A program made the position numbers and the translations under genes. A stretch of 64,000 nt of DNA, from positions 17,837,543 through 17,901,542 of the forward strand of contig OV277862.1 in assembly GCA_922989275.2 (NCBI GenBank), in the 5' to 3' direction. Source of the stretch: Gari tellinella. Lineage: Eukaryota > Mollusca > Bivalvia > Cardiida > Psammobiidae. This document shows, piece after piece, positions 1 to 11,023 of this stretch. How positions within the stretch are numbered: the first letter of the stretch is position 1; each line of letters opens with the position of its first letter. The notes under the pieces were generated by a model. The model saw nothing but the letters and a program-made list of their open reading frames with translations. It had not been told where the DNA came from and searched no databases.

Positions 1-23
1 GATGCATGCTAAGAAAAGTTTAA

Positions 24-92
24 CAAACAGTTTTGATCTAGATGAGATATTATGTAAGTTAGCATCACATCTGGAACTAAACTGTTTGACTC
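24..92. repeat. Degenerate PB-A hairpin core
   Basis: Imperfect palindrome opening with AAACAGTTTTGATCTAGATG and closing with AAACTGTTTG. It matches the outer stem of the PB-A core but the inner CGCCG stem has decayed. Confidence 0.6.
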
Positions 93-548
93 TCATATTG
101 TACTTTTCAATTTTGAGAAGTTAGTTTCAGATATTCTAGAAAACAAATTGAGAAAGGGTACTTTTACTTGAAAAACCTAATTTAAAAAACACTTATTTGA
201 GTTTTCATTTGTTCTTCTATTTTTGTTCAAGAGTATTATTTGTGTAAAAGTTATTTATTATTGTCATCATCTTAAAGATACATTAACATTTTCTTTTCAA
301 GTTTCCATGAAAAAGAATTAGATTGAGACAATATTCTGATTATGTGGATGACCCAAAGAGCTAACATTTATTTTGTTTAGTTTTAAAATAGAAGTGGTAA
401 AATTGGAAGTTGTTAGTCACGGTTATTGGTTATGCACATAGATTGAGTAAATTGATCCAAGGGTGGTACAGTTGTGTTCAGATTTTGAAGTGTGCTTTTG
501 ACAGTAGATATGTTATAACTTATGTAAGACGGTGTAGAAAAATGGAAG
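93..548. other. No recognisable gene or repeat
   Basis: AT-rich sequence. An open frame beginning at 410 runs into the repeats downstream, so it is not credible as a gene. It could be 3' UTR or intron of a gene to the left. Confidence 0.4.
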
Positions 549-613
549 TTGCAAATAGTTTGGATCAAGATCAGACCTGGAGTTACTCACTATTTGATCT
601 GAATCCTACTGTT
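549..613. repeat. Degenerate PB-A hairpin core
   Basis: GCAAATAGTTTGGATCAAGA on the left and an inverted, decayed partner ending CTGTTTGCCA on the right. The central stem is replaced by a non-palindromic stretch. Confidence 0.55.
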
Positions 614-616
614 TGC

Positions 617-916
617 CACTCATGCCATTACCTGTTTCTAGTTTTGAAGTTTGGTGACCACTTACAGCAGGTTGAGAGTAAAGCTGAATGTGCCTTCAGG
701 CGCATTCAGCTTTACTTTTAGCCTGCTTTAAGCAACCAGCTGCTTGGAAATAGAAACATTGTAATCAAGTGTTTCCCCCCAAAATCCTTAAACTTTTTAC
801 AGCAGTAAAAATAACCCATTATATGGTATTTATGACATAATAAAATGGAACAATTTTCTTCAGTGGAATTATAAATTAAAGGTGTAAAAAGGCATATTTA
901 TGGAGTAATGGGTTAC
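617..916. mobile_element. PB-I MITE (piggyBac-like)
   Basis: Shows the PB-I plan: left arm CCTGTTTCTAGTTTTGAAG, a core palindrome around GCCTTCAGGCGC, then a right arm with TTCAGTGGAAT and an end TGGAGTAATGGGTTA. The terminal TTAA is intact only in part. Confidence 0.75.
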
Positions 917-1044
917 GCAGACTAACCTGCTTATTTTGAAAAGAAAGAGTTAACTTTCAGAATAAAGTGGATGATATATTTAGCTGACAATATTTATTCA
1001 TTGATAAAAGTGTTAAAATCTACTAGTCTATCCATAAAAAGGCA

Positions 1045-1240
1045 TTAACTCATACATCCCTGAAATTTTAAATTTTAACAATACACTGCACACCGACAAA
1101 CAGTGCAGACTCTGGTTAGAGGGCTTGTACAGAATTGCTCGGATCAGGATTTACACTATTTGCATAGGACAAGTGTACGCTTCACCTGTACACTGTTTGT
1201 TAATGTGGAGTATACGTGTCGCTAGTATTGATTGAGTTAA
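1045..1240. mobile_element. PB-J MITE, decayed
   Basis: Begins TTAACTCATACATCCCTGAA and ends GATTGAGTTAA. The core is ACAAACAGTGCAGACTCTGG with its inverted partner ending ACACTATTTGCAT. The TTAA ends suggest a piggyBac-type origin. Confidence 0.6.
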
Positions 1241-1457
1241 GAAGTAAATCAGTGTTATATTTCATTCAGGTTTTACTAATACCGACAGTCATGATTGTGT
1301 TAATCATCTGTATATCTGTAAAAATGATGTTACTTATGTTTTAATGAGTATAAAGGGTCGAAAACTACATCGGAAACACTTCATGTTTAAGTGCTTTTGT
1401 AATGTTTGTGATTGAATTAGTTCATTATTTGAGCTGACTCGTATTGGAAAGAGCTCT

Positions 1458-1720
1458 TTATCCCTTTACCCCATAGACTGTTTCTAGTTTTGAAGACCGG
1501 TGACCACTTAAAACAGGTTGAAAGGAAATCAGAAGAATGCACCTTAAGGCACATTCTGCTGTACTTTCAGTCTGCTTTAAGCTACCATCTGCTAGGATAT
1601 AGAATACATTTCTTTTGGTACATACATGTACTTGTGAATTTATGAATTTGAACTTTTTTCTTCAGCGTAGGTATATATTGAGTGTGCTTAAAGGTGCTTT
1701 TATGTGGGATGAAGGGTTAA
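1458..1720. mobile_element. PB-I MITE
   Basis: Left end CCCTTTACCCCATAGACTG, core ACCTTAAGGCACATTCTGCT, and right end GATGAAGGGTTAA. Arm order is left-core-right on the plus strand. Confidence 0.8.
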
Positions 1721-1944
1721 CATTGCAAACCTGATCAGCCAAGGCCTTAGAAACACTGCACTTGATCACAGCCCACTGATGATCTTGGTCTACAATGTTT
1801 GCTGTGTGTAAGAGATGTTTTTCCATGACAAGGCTCATTTCTCACCTGGGTAAAGTGTAATGTCTGTGATATAATTAGTCTAGCAACAATGACACTGTGA
1901 GTACTTTCAAACATGTGGTAAGTCACCACTCAAAACATGAAGAA

Positions 1945-2188
1945 TTAACCCATTACCCCATAAATACACATTTTTACACCTTAAATTTATTTCTCCACTG
2001 TAGAAAATAATTGTAATTTTTACAGTCATGAGTATATATTATAAGAAATAATTTCTTTAGTCGAGAAAATTGTAGCTTAAAGCAGGTTAAAGGAAAGCAG
2101 AATGTGCCTTAAGGCACATTCTGCTTTACTTTCATCCTGCTTTAGGTGGTCACCTATCTTCAATACTAGAAACAGCCTACAGGGTAAA
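1945..2188. mobile_element. PB-I MITE, inverted orientation
   Basis: Starts TTAACCCATTACCCCATAAA with the right arm first, then core TGCCTTAAGGCACATTCTGC, then the left arm ending AGAAACAGCCTACAGGGTAA. Confidence 0.8.
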
Positions 2189-2234
2189 CATTTTTCTCCA
2201 CAGTTTGCTTTCAGTGTTGAAAACAGGTAATTGC

Positions 2235-2483
2235 TTAACCCTTTACCCTATAACCTGTTTCTAGTTTTGAATGACATGTGATTACTTAAAACAGGTTAAA
2301 AGTAAAGCAGAATATGCCTTAAAGGCGCATTCTGCTTTACTTTCAGACTGCTTTGGGCTTCTAACTGCTAGGATATAAAAATATTTCTTATTGTGTATAG
2401 TTATGACTTTATAAAGTGGAACTATTTTCTTTGGAGGAAGAATAAAATAAAGGCTTCAAAAGGCATAGCTACGGGCTAATGGA
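2235..2483. mobile_element. PB-I MITE
   Basis: Starts TTAACCCTTTACCCTATAAC, has core TGCCTTAAAGGCGCATTCTG and the standard right arm. A second right-end remnant ending GGGGTAAAGGGTTAA lies just downstream at about 2530-2571. Confidence 0.8.
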
Positions 2484-2617
2484 TGTGGCAAAACCTTGAA
2501 AAAATATATTGCTATAACAAAATAAATGGGTTAATGTCTCAAAAAGTGTATCTATGGGGTAAAGGGTTAAGAGTCTTTAATGTAGATGCCAAGTGGCATC
2601 GGTCAGAAAAAAGTAAG

Positions 2618-2836
2618 TACAGTAGAACCTCTCTCAGGCTCTCTGTTATGACCACTAAAATGAAGGTTAATTGTCTGTATAAAAGACAGGTGACAGCTTA
2701 AAGCAATGTGAAAGTGAAACAGAAAGCTCCTGTAGGAGCTTTCTGTTTCGCTTTCACATTGCTTTAAGCAGTCACCTGTCTTAAACGACTAATATTTGAC
2801 ACAATTTAGTGGTTGTAATAGAGAGGCTCTCCAGTA
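2618..2836. mobile_element. TA-C MITE (Tc1/mariner-like ends)
   Basis: Terminal TACAGTAGAACCTCTCTC at the left and an inverted, degraded copy at the right (GAGAGGCTCTCCAGTA). The core is a long palindrome, AGAAAGCTCCTGTAGGAGC. The TA flanks fit a TA target duplication. Confidence 0.8.
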
Positions 2837-2994
2837 TTAGAGACTTAACACAAGTTTGACTGTACTGCAATATTTGAGGACTGTGTTAGTGTTGTGTAGT
2901 TATGTATTTAACTTATTGAGATTGATATATGAATCTTACTTGAGAATTACATGTACATATCATTTGAATAATGGAATTTGCATTGATTGTGTTT

Positions 2995-3370
2995 TTGCCC
3001 CCACACAACTTAGTTGGGGGCATGTTGTATTCGCTCTGTCTGTCCACAGCATCAGAATTGGTCATACCTTTGGAACTACATGTGATATAATCTTTATATT
3101 TGTCATGTGTATTAAACTCAACTGAAGAAGTTCCTGAGTTCAGTTCAACCTGGGTCATGTCTGACAAAGATCAATGTCATTTAGAGGTCAAATAGGCTGG
3201 ATGTAACCCTGGCCATAACTTCGGAACTACATGTGAAAGAGACTGGATATTGGCATGTGTATTCAACCCCAGAAGCTCTCAAGCTCTGTACAAATTTGGT
3301 CATGTCAGCCAAGGCCAATGTGATTTAGAGATCATGGTCACATGAGGGGACATAGTGTTTCACAAACACA
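2995..3370. repeat. Diverged direct repeat, about 125-bp unit
   Basis: Two or more related units carry TTTGGAACTACATGTGA / TTCGGAACTACATGTGAAA and TGGGTCATGTCTGACAAAG / TTTGGTCATGTCAGCCAAGG. No coding signal. The style is that of low-copy tandem repeats common in mollusc DNA. Confidence 0.55.
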
Positions 3371-3449
3371 TCTTTTTTTCCACATTGCTGTCTTTACCAT
3401 TAGCTCAATTTACAAAGGTCCATGTAAGGTTTTGCCATCACTTTATGAG

Positions 3450-3685
3450 TTAACCCATTACCCCATAGTCTGTTTCTGTAGTATGGCCACTTAAAGCAAA
3501 GTGAAAGTAAAGCAGAATGTGCCTTGAGGCACATTCTGCTTTACTGTCACTCTGCTTTAAGCTACCAACTGATAGAATATAGAAAATACTTCTAATGATA
3601 CATATTCATGACTGTATAATAAGGAACTATTTTTTGTCAGGCGAGGAATAGATAAAAGGTGTAATATATATGGGTTAATGGGTTA
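3450..3685. mobile_element. PB-I MITE
   Basis: TTAACCCATTACCCCATAGT at the left, core TGCCTTGAGGCACATTCTGC and a right end with TGGGTTAATGGGTTA. Confidence 0.8.
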
Positions 3686-3805
3686 TGTCTGCAAATTTTA
3701 TTTATATAACTACAGGGTCAAAACAGTCAGACTTTATACTATTTTTCTTTAGTTATTCTGTTCTCTTGACTGCATTCTTAGTTCCTGAACTCCACTCCAT
3801 GCAAT

Positions 3806-4099
3806 TTAACCCATTACTCCAATGACTCACATTTTTGCGCCTTTAATTTTTTCCTCCACTGAAGAAAAAATGTCCATTTTATACAGTCATGAATATGTAT
3901 CATAAGAAATATTTTCTATATCCCAGTAGATGGTGGCTTAAAGCATTTTGCTTTACTTTCAACCTGCTTTAAATCTGCTAGGATATACAAAAAATGATGT
4001 TACATATTCATGACTGTATAAAGCGAAACTATTTTCATCAGTGGAGGAATAAATCAAAGGTGTAAAAAGGTGTACGTGTATATATAGAGTAATAGGTTA
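3806..4099. mobile_element. PB-I MITE with two right arms
   Basis: Both sides of a shortened core carry the same family right arm in inverted orientation: TACAGTCATGAATATGTATC on the left and CATATTCATGACTGTATAA on the right, each followed outward by the CCTCCACTGAAG / TCAGTGGAGG segment. The normal left arm is absent. This is an arm-swap or inverted-dimer derivative. Confidence 0.75.
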
Positions 4100-4837
4100 T
4101 TACTGTTTCCATCATATTAATCATTAAGTTATTATCATATTAAGTTGTTGCATAATTTTGTTGAATCAGCAGTAAATGTTCTTTGGGACACTCTTTGTTT
4201 TATGACAATAATTACTTTGCCCCAGAGTATTTCATTGTTATACATTTAATTCACAATTCATATCATATCAGTTTCAACACCCATTTACCAGCATTATTAT
4301 ACATGTATAGGCTTTTTGATTTCACTTCTTCTTCTGCAAGAAAAATGTACCAGATAATGTAGAAATTTCAATGTAGAAAGCACACTACAATCAATTTGTA
4401 GGATTTCTTTGGAGCATTTTTCATGCCCCAAGATTTAAAGATATTGATTAGCAGTTTAACTCAATACTAATTAACTCATATAAAGGCACTTATCAATTTT
4501 GGGTAATATTTAATTGATTGGTAAATGTCATCCAAAAAGTATATCTTAAATTCCTGTTTAAATGCTCTCCCTTTAATTGGTTGCGACAAGACATCTTATT
4601 TTGCAGATTTCTTGTTTGGTATCAAGTCTTTTTTTTTTATTATTTTTCAGTAAAAAGTTATTTGTTTTGATTATTATAGGCCTTAAAGCATGCAAAATGA
4701 GATACCGGGATTATACCAAAGCTGGGAAAATACTTTTTCAGCCAAGCCATGCAAGTATTTGTGTACATGTATTACTTTATAAAATTTGAATTCTGAATTT
4801 TGTCTGAAACACCGAAAACAGACAACGGCGGAAAGAA
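4100..4837. other. AT-rich sequence, no gene seen
   Basis: No long open frame with coding character, no strong palindrome and no tandem array. Candidate intron or UTR sequence. Confidence 0.4.
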
Positions 4838-5062
4838 TTAACCCATTACTAAATAGCCTGTTTCTGGTTTTGAAGACAGGTGACCACTTACTCGAAACAG
4901 CAGGTTGATTGTAAAGCAGATTGCTCCATGAGGAGCATTCTGCTTTATTTCAGCCTGCTTTAAGCTGTTATATGGAAAAGTACTGGAAATGCCTGGGAGT
5001 ACTATTCTTAGTGTATGTTTACTTGGAAGCATAATAGTGTGTTCTATGGAGTAATGGGTTAA
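4838..5062. mobile_element. PB-I MITE, short right arm
   Basis: TTAACCCATTACTAAATAGC start, core GCTCCATGAGGAGCATTCTG and end GGAGTAATGGGTTAA. The right arm is shorter and differs from the common PB-I version, like the copy at 49414. Confidence 0.75.
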
Positions 5063-5150
5063 GCAGATACATGTACATTTTTGTGAAGATCTTCATGCCT
5101 CTTCATAAAGCTGTTGTTGTACACAAAGGTGATATTGTATGCAACCTTGT

Positions 5151-5360
5151 ACACAGTACAACCTCTCTTTTACAACCACTAAATTGTGTTAATTATCATG
5201 GGTTTACAACAGGTGACTGCTTAAAGGAAAGTGACATCAAAACAGAAAGCTCCTTTAGGAGCTTTCTGTTTTACTGTCACTTTCCTTTAAGCTGTCACCT
5301 GTCTTTTATACAATCAATTAGCCTTCGTTTAGTGGTCAAAATAGATAGGTTTTTACTGTA
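5151..5360. mobile_element. TA-C MITE
   Basis: CAGTACAACCTCTCTTTTAC at the left, GGTTTTTACTGTA at the right, and a near-perfect core palindrome AGAAAGCTCCTTTAGGAGCT. TA flanks are present. Confidence 0.8.
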
Positions 5361-5475
5361 CTTGGCGTATTTGACATACATGTATTTTGTGATTTTTATT
5401 GTAAAATAAATCCTAAAATCTGATTTTTTGTAAACATAGGATTTGTTTTATTGCACATTTCTTGGAATGTATCAA

Positions 5476-5481
5476 AATAAA
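5476..5481 (+). promoter_or_regulatory. Candidate polyadenylation signal (AATAAA)
   Basis: AATAAA followed within about 15-35 bases by a GT-rich stretch (TGTATGCTGTGCTTTG). This is the usual layout of an animal cleavage site. It could end a transcript entering from the left of the window. A second AATAAA lies at about 5405. Confidence 0.4.
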
Positions 5482-5555
5482 GATCTGAAATGTATGCTGT
5501 GCTTTGTTTTTGTTACCATAAAGTTATAAACGTTGTGTTAACACTTAACAGCCTT

Positions 5556-5812
5556 TTAACTCTTTGAACCCTACTCACGCATATATGTGTCATTTGCAAA
5601 CAGTGTACATGTGAGGAATACACTTGTCCTATGCAAACAGTGTATACCCTGATCAGAGGGCTCCTTAAGGAGCCCTCTGATCAGGGTCTACACTGTTTGT
5701 CATTTTGACATACATGTATATTGAAAGAATCAACTCTAAAAAGTAAAAAATGGACTAGACTAAATTGAAAATTAGAATTGTCCATTTGAGGTTTCAGGGA
5801 GGAAAGGGTTAA
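5556..5812. mobile_element. PB-J MITE, full length
   Basis: TTAACTCTTTGAACCCTACT to GGAGGAAAGGGTTAA with TTAA at both ends. The core is GGGCTCCTTAAGGAGCCC within CTGATCAGA...TCTGATCAG. About 257 bp. Confidence 0.85.
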
Positions 5813-5863
5813 TAATATATCGGTCCATCTAGTCCTAAGGCTGACATCCTGACAGATGCTTGT

Positions 5864-6096
5864 TTAACCCATGCCGCCATAGCCTCTTTAGTTTTGAAGA
5901 CTGTTGACCACTTAAAGCATGTTGAAAGTAAGGCAGAATGTGCCTTAACACATTCTTCTTTACTTTCAGGCTACCATCTGCTAGGATATAGAAACTATTT
6001 TTATGGTGTATATTCATGACTAAAATGTAAGTATTTTCTTAAGTGAGGGAATAAATTAAAGACGTAAAAACATGTATTTATTGAGTAATGTGTTAA
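5864..6096. mobile_element. PB-I MITE, core partly deleted
   Basis: TTAACCCATGCCGCCATAGC to GAGTAATGTGTTAA. The core is shortened around GTGCCTTAACACATTC and the standard right arm follows. Confidence 0.75.
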
Positions 6097-6293
6097 GGCA
6101 GATCCTATTTCCTTTAGTTTTGAGTACTTGTTTAAATTGATATTAACGTACAGGGTTCTTTTAGCATTAGGAAAACAAAACAAAATAGACACGGAATAAT
6201 CATAAAATCTTTTTAATATGGAAAACAAAGTAAACATGTCTGTGTGGGAATCCCCCATCCAGCAAAGTTTGAGTTGAGGCTGAGATCGTTCAT

Positions 6294-6349
6294 AAGCATT
6301 TGATTGGTCAGATTTGAGCTTTTGCTCAAATCTGACCAATCAAATGCTT
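6294..6349. repeat. Perfect 26-bp stem hairpin, TTTT loop
   Basis: AAGCATTTGATTGGTCAG... pairs without mismatch with the inverted copy ending CAAATGCTT. The loop is four T residues (6320-6323). It has no terminal repeats of the MITE families nearby, so it is either a separate hairpin element or a structured RNA. Confidence 0.7.
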
Positions 6350-6455
6350 GAGGACGCTCACTGACTTAACTCGAGCTCTTTGTAAGCTTAGGTTCAGTAG
6401 CTGTAAACCAGTGTCCACCAGCCACTCATTAAGAAGCGTAGCTGCATGGGTGTCT

Positions 6456-6835
6456 TTAACTCTTTGCATGCTGGGTAATTTTTTCATCTGCGACAATTGT
6501 CGTCTGCTTTTGTTCTAAAATTAGAACTTTTCAAAAGTTATTTTAAATTCAGTGGCAGAATGGCAAACAAATTGGACCCTGATGAGAGTTAATCTTTCAT
6601 GGTGGGTAATCTTTTCGTTTGCAACAAATATATTGTCTGCTACTGTTCAATGATATGATTTTTCAAAATCTCTTTTCAAAACAAGATTTTAAGTCAATCA
6701 GATTCGATCATAATGAGACGTCACGATACGCGTGTGTACCCCCAAGACTAGTTATTTGTAAACTACATGTATGTATCCTGATCAGACACCAAGTTACTCA
6801 GCGTCTGATTAGGAACCACGCTGTTTGAAAATCAT
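6456..6835. repeat. Two decayed PB-A-like remnants in tandem
   Basis: Both pieces begin with a CATG(C/G)TGGGTAAT motif and carry the family's GTCTGC segment. The second has a recognisable core TCCTGATCAGACACCAAG...CAGCGTCTGATTAGG. Ends are eroded. Confidence 0.5.
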
Positions 6836-6992
6836 TACGATACTACTTCAGTTAATTCCCAAACTGAATTTGAGAAATAAAAGCAGTTTTTAAAAGTTTA
6901 AAGCAGGTGACGTCATGGCATTGATAGGTTTGATGTCTCTTCATAGAAAAGCATTAACGATTTGCCAGCCCAAAGCAATCAGGCTTGTATTT

Positions 6993-7057
6993 CAAATAGT
7001 TTAGATCTAGATCAGACGCCGCATGATGCGGCGTCTGATCTAGATCTAAACTGTTTG
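6993..7057. repeat. PB-A core palindrome with AGATCT arms
   Basis: Core CAGACGCCGCATGATGCGGC. Both arms carry AGATCT where most copies have GGATCC, and the central triplet is GCA/TGC. Pairing is therefore kept despite sequence change. Confidence 0.8.
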
Positions 7058-7159
7058 ACACTCATCTTTACGTTTATTCAATTAAGAAGTATATAAATCT
7101 TAATATGACAATTTTTGCTGACAACAATTTCAAAGAAGACGACAATGTGGTGGGATATT

Positions 7160-8050
7160 GGTTAAAGAAACCAGAGTTGTCAGAGAGACAACAAAGCTCG
7201 CGATCGGCAAAAGCAAACTTTGAGATCAAGGCATAGAGGTCAATCCTTTTGCGTGCATGGAAAGGTTTGGTCCATATCCACAGCCAAACCAAATCTGGAA
7301 GTAGTACCTCAAGGGACATATGAATTATAAGCACGTTTGGAAACCTTAAGCAGATTTCAAAACTTAAACACGGGCCCTAGTTTCAAGATCATGGTCACTA
7401 TTGGTAAAAAAATAATGCACGGAACGTCTCGTCCATATACATACGTATACCAAATATGGAAACAATGTCTCAAGGGGCATAGGAGTTATAAGCACTTTTC
7501 GAAACATAAACGCAGATTTCGAAATCTTAACGTAGGACCTAAGTTCAAGGTCACGGCAACTCGGCTGAATTGTATGCATGGAACTGTGTTGTCCATATAC
7601 GTATGCCAAGTATGAAAAGGAATATCTCAATGGACATAGGAGTTATTGGCATTTTTCGAAAACGCAGATTTCGAAACCTAAACGCAGGCCGTAGACGTAA
7701 AGTTTAAGGTCAATGTCACAGGGATAAAATCTTTTGTGTGCTATTTTCCATATACTAATGCATACCAAATATGAAAGCAATACCTGTTCAAGGGACATAT
7801 GAGTTAAAGGCATTTTTCGAAACCCTAAATACAGATTTCGAAACCAAAACACGGGCCCTAAGTTCAATGTCAAGGTCACAGGGGTAAAACTTTTAGTTTG
7901 CAAGGAAATGTCTTGTTCATATACACATGCATACTAAATATGAAAGCAATACCTACAGCGGCAACGAAGTTATAGGCATTTTCTTAAACTTAATTACGCC
8001 GTTCACGACGACGACAAATACTACGCAGTGGGTATATCAATAACTCGTCT
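7160..8050. repeat. Tandem array, about 160-bp unit, 5 or more copies
   Basis: Units recur near 7257, 7415, 7574, 7733 and 7900 with a TCCATATAC...CCAAATATG motif, a TTTCGAAACC segment and CAAGGTCA. Open frames inside the array are read-throughs of the repeat and are not taken as genes. Confidence 0.7.
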
Positions 8051-8059
8051 TATACTTCA

Positions 8060-8500
8060 TACAGGCGAACTAAAAAATAATGAAAAATTAAACATTCATG
8101 TGCTTCATTACAGAAACGCATTCATATATTAAACGATGTACACAATTGTTCCGTTAAAAAAACACATACAATACATGTAATGCTAAAACAATATGTTTAT
8201 GTATACAGAAAAACATTCAAATAGCGGTAAAACGATGAACAAAATTGTTCCTTCATAGAAACACATAAAACAATGCTGAAATAACATGTTAATGTATAGA
8301 AACGCATTTAGATAACGGAAAATGATGTACAAATATTGTTCCTCAAAGAAACACATAAAGTAATGCTCAAATATGTAATCCTAAACGCATTCAAACAGCG
8401 GTTAAAATAATATGCTTAAATGTGCTTTGTAGAGACATATTCAAATGCATGTAAAATGACATGTTTAAATATATGTGTCTTATTCAAATCCATATTCATT
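8060..8500. repeat. Tandem array, about 93-bp unit
   Basis: Units at about 8119, 8213 and 8305 share CATTCA..TA.CGG.AAA.GATG and TTGTTCCTNA.AGAAACACAT. A fourth copy near 8400 is degraded. Confidence 0.65.
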
Positions 8501-8526
8501 TGTATGCATAACTGTAAAATGATATG

Positions 8527-9827
8527 TATAGATTAGACCATGGTTGCGAGCGAATAAACGATATAGTTCGAGGGGGCGTAGCCCCCGAGAACTATTTCGT
8601 TTATTCGCGCGCAACCATGGTCTAACCTATTTAGCACTGGCTTGGGCTCAAGAAAAACAAGAAGACCCTTCGTTTCTGCTTTTTGTTTTAGAAGAAAAAG
8701 TCATTTTATTTGTAATATTTTACTTAAATTGAAAAGTTATTTCAATGTGTAGTTTGAGATATTAAGCATGCTTTAATACCAACATAAATAACGCTTATTG
8801 AAGCTCTATATGTAAGCAAAATTCATTATTAATTGCCTTTAAAGTTTAGGTCTCACTGTACATAATATGACGTCATCAAGCGAATGCAGTTCCCCCTCCT
8901 ATCTCAGCTGTTTAGAAAAGACAATCTAGACATGCATATCCCGGTTTTTACATCTACAGCTGAAACAATGCATATATCTAGGTCCAAAGGGATGGGGTAG
9001 ATCAAAATCTATTATTGATACTGTGGAATTACCGTATTGCTTTAGTTTGAATCCTTGATCTGGTGTTTATTCAAATTATTTATCGTTAAGCCTACAGTGC
9101 AGGCAAAAGGTTTTCGCGGTGGCCCGCTCGGGGGATTGCAAGGGCTGTGACGTCAAATTGCCTTGAGATGACGGAAGCATGGAATAAGTGAACAGTGTGT
9201 TAGTTATTTCATGGTTTTGTAAAATAAACGATATATTCACAGGTTTTTTAGGCATCTGATTGGCCGAGAGCTCCAAGCCATGTGCTAACTTTGCATGTTC
9301 ACTAAGCACATGGCTTGGAGCTCTCGGCCAATCAGAGGCCTCAAAAACCTGTGAATATATCGATTATTTTACAAAACCATGAAATAACTAACACACAGTT
9401 CACTAATTCCAAACTTCCGTCATATCAAGGCAGTTTGACGTCACAACCCTAGATCGGAGGGGAACTGCACTCGCTTGATGACGTCATATTATGTACAGTG
9501 AGACCTAAACTTTAAAGGCAATTAATAATGAAGTGTGCTTACATATAGAGCTTCAATAAGCGTTATTTATGTTGGTGTTAAAGCATGCTTAATGTCTCAA
9601 ACTGCACATTGAAATAACCTTTCAATTTAAGTAAAGTATTACAAATAAAATGACCTTTTCGTCTAAAACAAAAAGTAGAAACGTAGGGTCTTCTTGTTTT
9701 CCTTGAGCCCAAGCCAGTGCTAAATAGGTTAGACCACGGTTGCGCGCGAATAAACGACATAGTTCTCGGGGGCTACGCCCCCTCGAACTATATCGTTTAT
9801 TCGCTTGCAACCATGGTCTAACCTATA
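8527..9827. mobile_element. FB1 foldback element, about 1.3 kb
   Basis: Long inverted repeat. The left arm starts TATAGATTAGACCATGGTTG and the right arm ends CAACCATGGTCTAACCTATA. Arms match over several hundred bases, including TGTACATAATATGACGTCAT inverted at 9479. The left arm carries about 210 extra bases near 8910-9130. Each terminus is itself a hairpin (GGGGGCGTAGCCCCC at 8575). The centre is a hairpin near 9300 with GCCATGTGCT. No coding region is seen; the open frames at both ends are the two copies of the terminal hairpin. Confidence 0.85.
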
Positions 9828-10054
9828 CTTGTAGAATTTACATGTAATCTTTTTAATGATATGATATGTTTTAGTGGTCCTTTTATAGCCTTTGCGTGCG
9901 TTTTTCCCTTGTATACATAAAACTGATAAACATGTTATGAAACGATTTGCCTCGTTTTCGGAATGAGTAATTGTACAACTATGGTTTCTGAATGGAAACA
10001 TGGAATGAGAACATTTGTTATGTAATAAAGAACTTCAATAAATACATGTAGTGT

Positions 10055-10330
10055 CATGCCGGTGTTACATGGGATTTTGACTGCGTTAAAGTGATCTAGG
10101 GTCAATTTTCAATGTAAAACAGACCATGGGTCAATTTCTGACATTAAAAATGGTCCAAGGGTAGAACTTTACATTTTAAAAACACTACAGTTCGATTCCA
10201 AACGTTGAACAATACTCTTGGTCGATTCTCAAATGGTTTAAAACACCAAGGAGTCGAAACTAAACGTTAATAACAGACACTGGGTCGATTCTTAACAACA
10301 CAGGGTAAAATTGCATGTAACACTTTCCAG
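10055..10330. repeat. Small element with internal short repeats
   Basis: GTGTTACATGGGATTTTGAC at the left and an inverted AAAATTGCATGTAACAC at the right look like weak terminal repeats. Between them a GGGTC(A/G)ATT motif recurs about every 45 bases. Element class is unknown. Confidence 0.4.
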
Positions 10331-10408
10331 TGTAACAATATCACAGTAGGCTAAGCAGTAACCATTTAAGTGCTGCAGATGTACAGACTAGTATTAAGCG
10401 ACTTTTCA

Positions 10409-10615
10409 TTAATCCCATCACTGCCATGACGTCACCACTGTTAAACAATTGTCGTTGGTTTTTATTTCTCAAAATCTTGGTATTTATGTTTAAGAAATGT
10501 TGAAATGAGTGTCAAACAGTTTGGATTCTGATCAGACGCCGCGTCACGCGGCGTCTGATCAGGATCCAAACTGTTTGAAAATAATCATTGTATTCGGAGT
10601 AAGGTAGTAAAGCGT
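10409..10615. mobile_element. PB-A MITE
   Basis: TTAATCCCATCACTGCCATG start and core CAGACGCCGCGTCACGCGGC. The right end has decayed. Carries the family segment TTGTCGTTGGTTTTTATTTC. Confidence 0.75.
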
Positions 10616-10642
10616 CGAGGTTGAAATCAGTTGAATGCTAAG

Positions 10643-10685
10643 TGTGGGATAAAAATACAGAAAGCTGTATTTTTATCCGACAATT
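10643..10685. repeat. Short hairpin
   Basis: GGATAAAAATACAG pairs with CTGTATTTTTATCC across an AAAG centre. It is isolated, with no recognisable terminal repeats. Confidence 0.5.
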
Positions 10686-11023
10686 ACCAACCATCTGAAT
10701 AAATGATTGCATTTTGACATTGTATTGGTGGTCACTTAATATATCTGACTAATAAAGTCTCCAAACAATATCACAGCTAGAATTGTTGTCATGAGAAAAA
10801 AAATATGTCATGAATATATACATTCAAACTTATGTTAAACAAGCATTCATCCAGGAAGCGTGTTTTTACAAAAGTGGCAACTGATTGCAGAATGAAATAA
10901 TGCAGAAAGCTCACAATGGAACTTTCTAAATTAGTTTATATAAATCCAGCATTAAGCGAACACCTGTTACAAAAAAAATGCCATTAATCGTCTTTTGGAA
11001 GGCCACCTTTCAACACTGCATGG

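Noticed and set aside
7337..7903. Open frames within the 160-bp tandem array
   Set aside because: They repeat with the array on both strands, so openness reflects the repeat.
8544..9810. Two nearly identical 62-residue frames (MRANKRYSSRGRSPRELFRLF and MQANKRYSSRGRSPRELCRLF)
   Set aside because: They are the two terminal hairpins of FB1 read in opposite directions, and are not paralogous genes.
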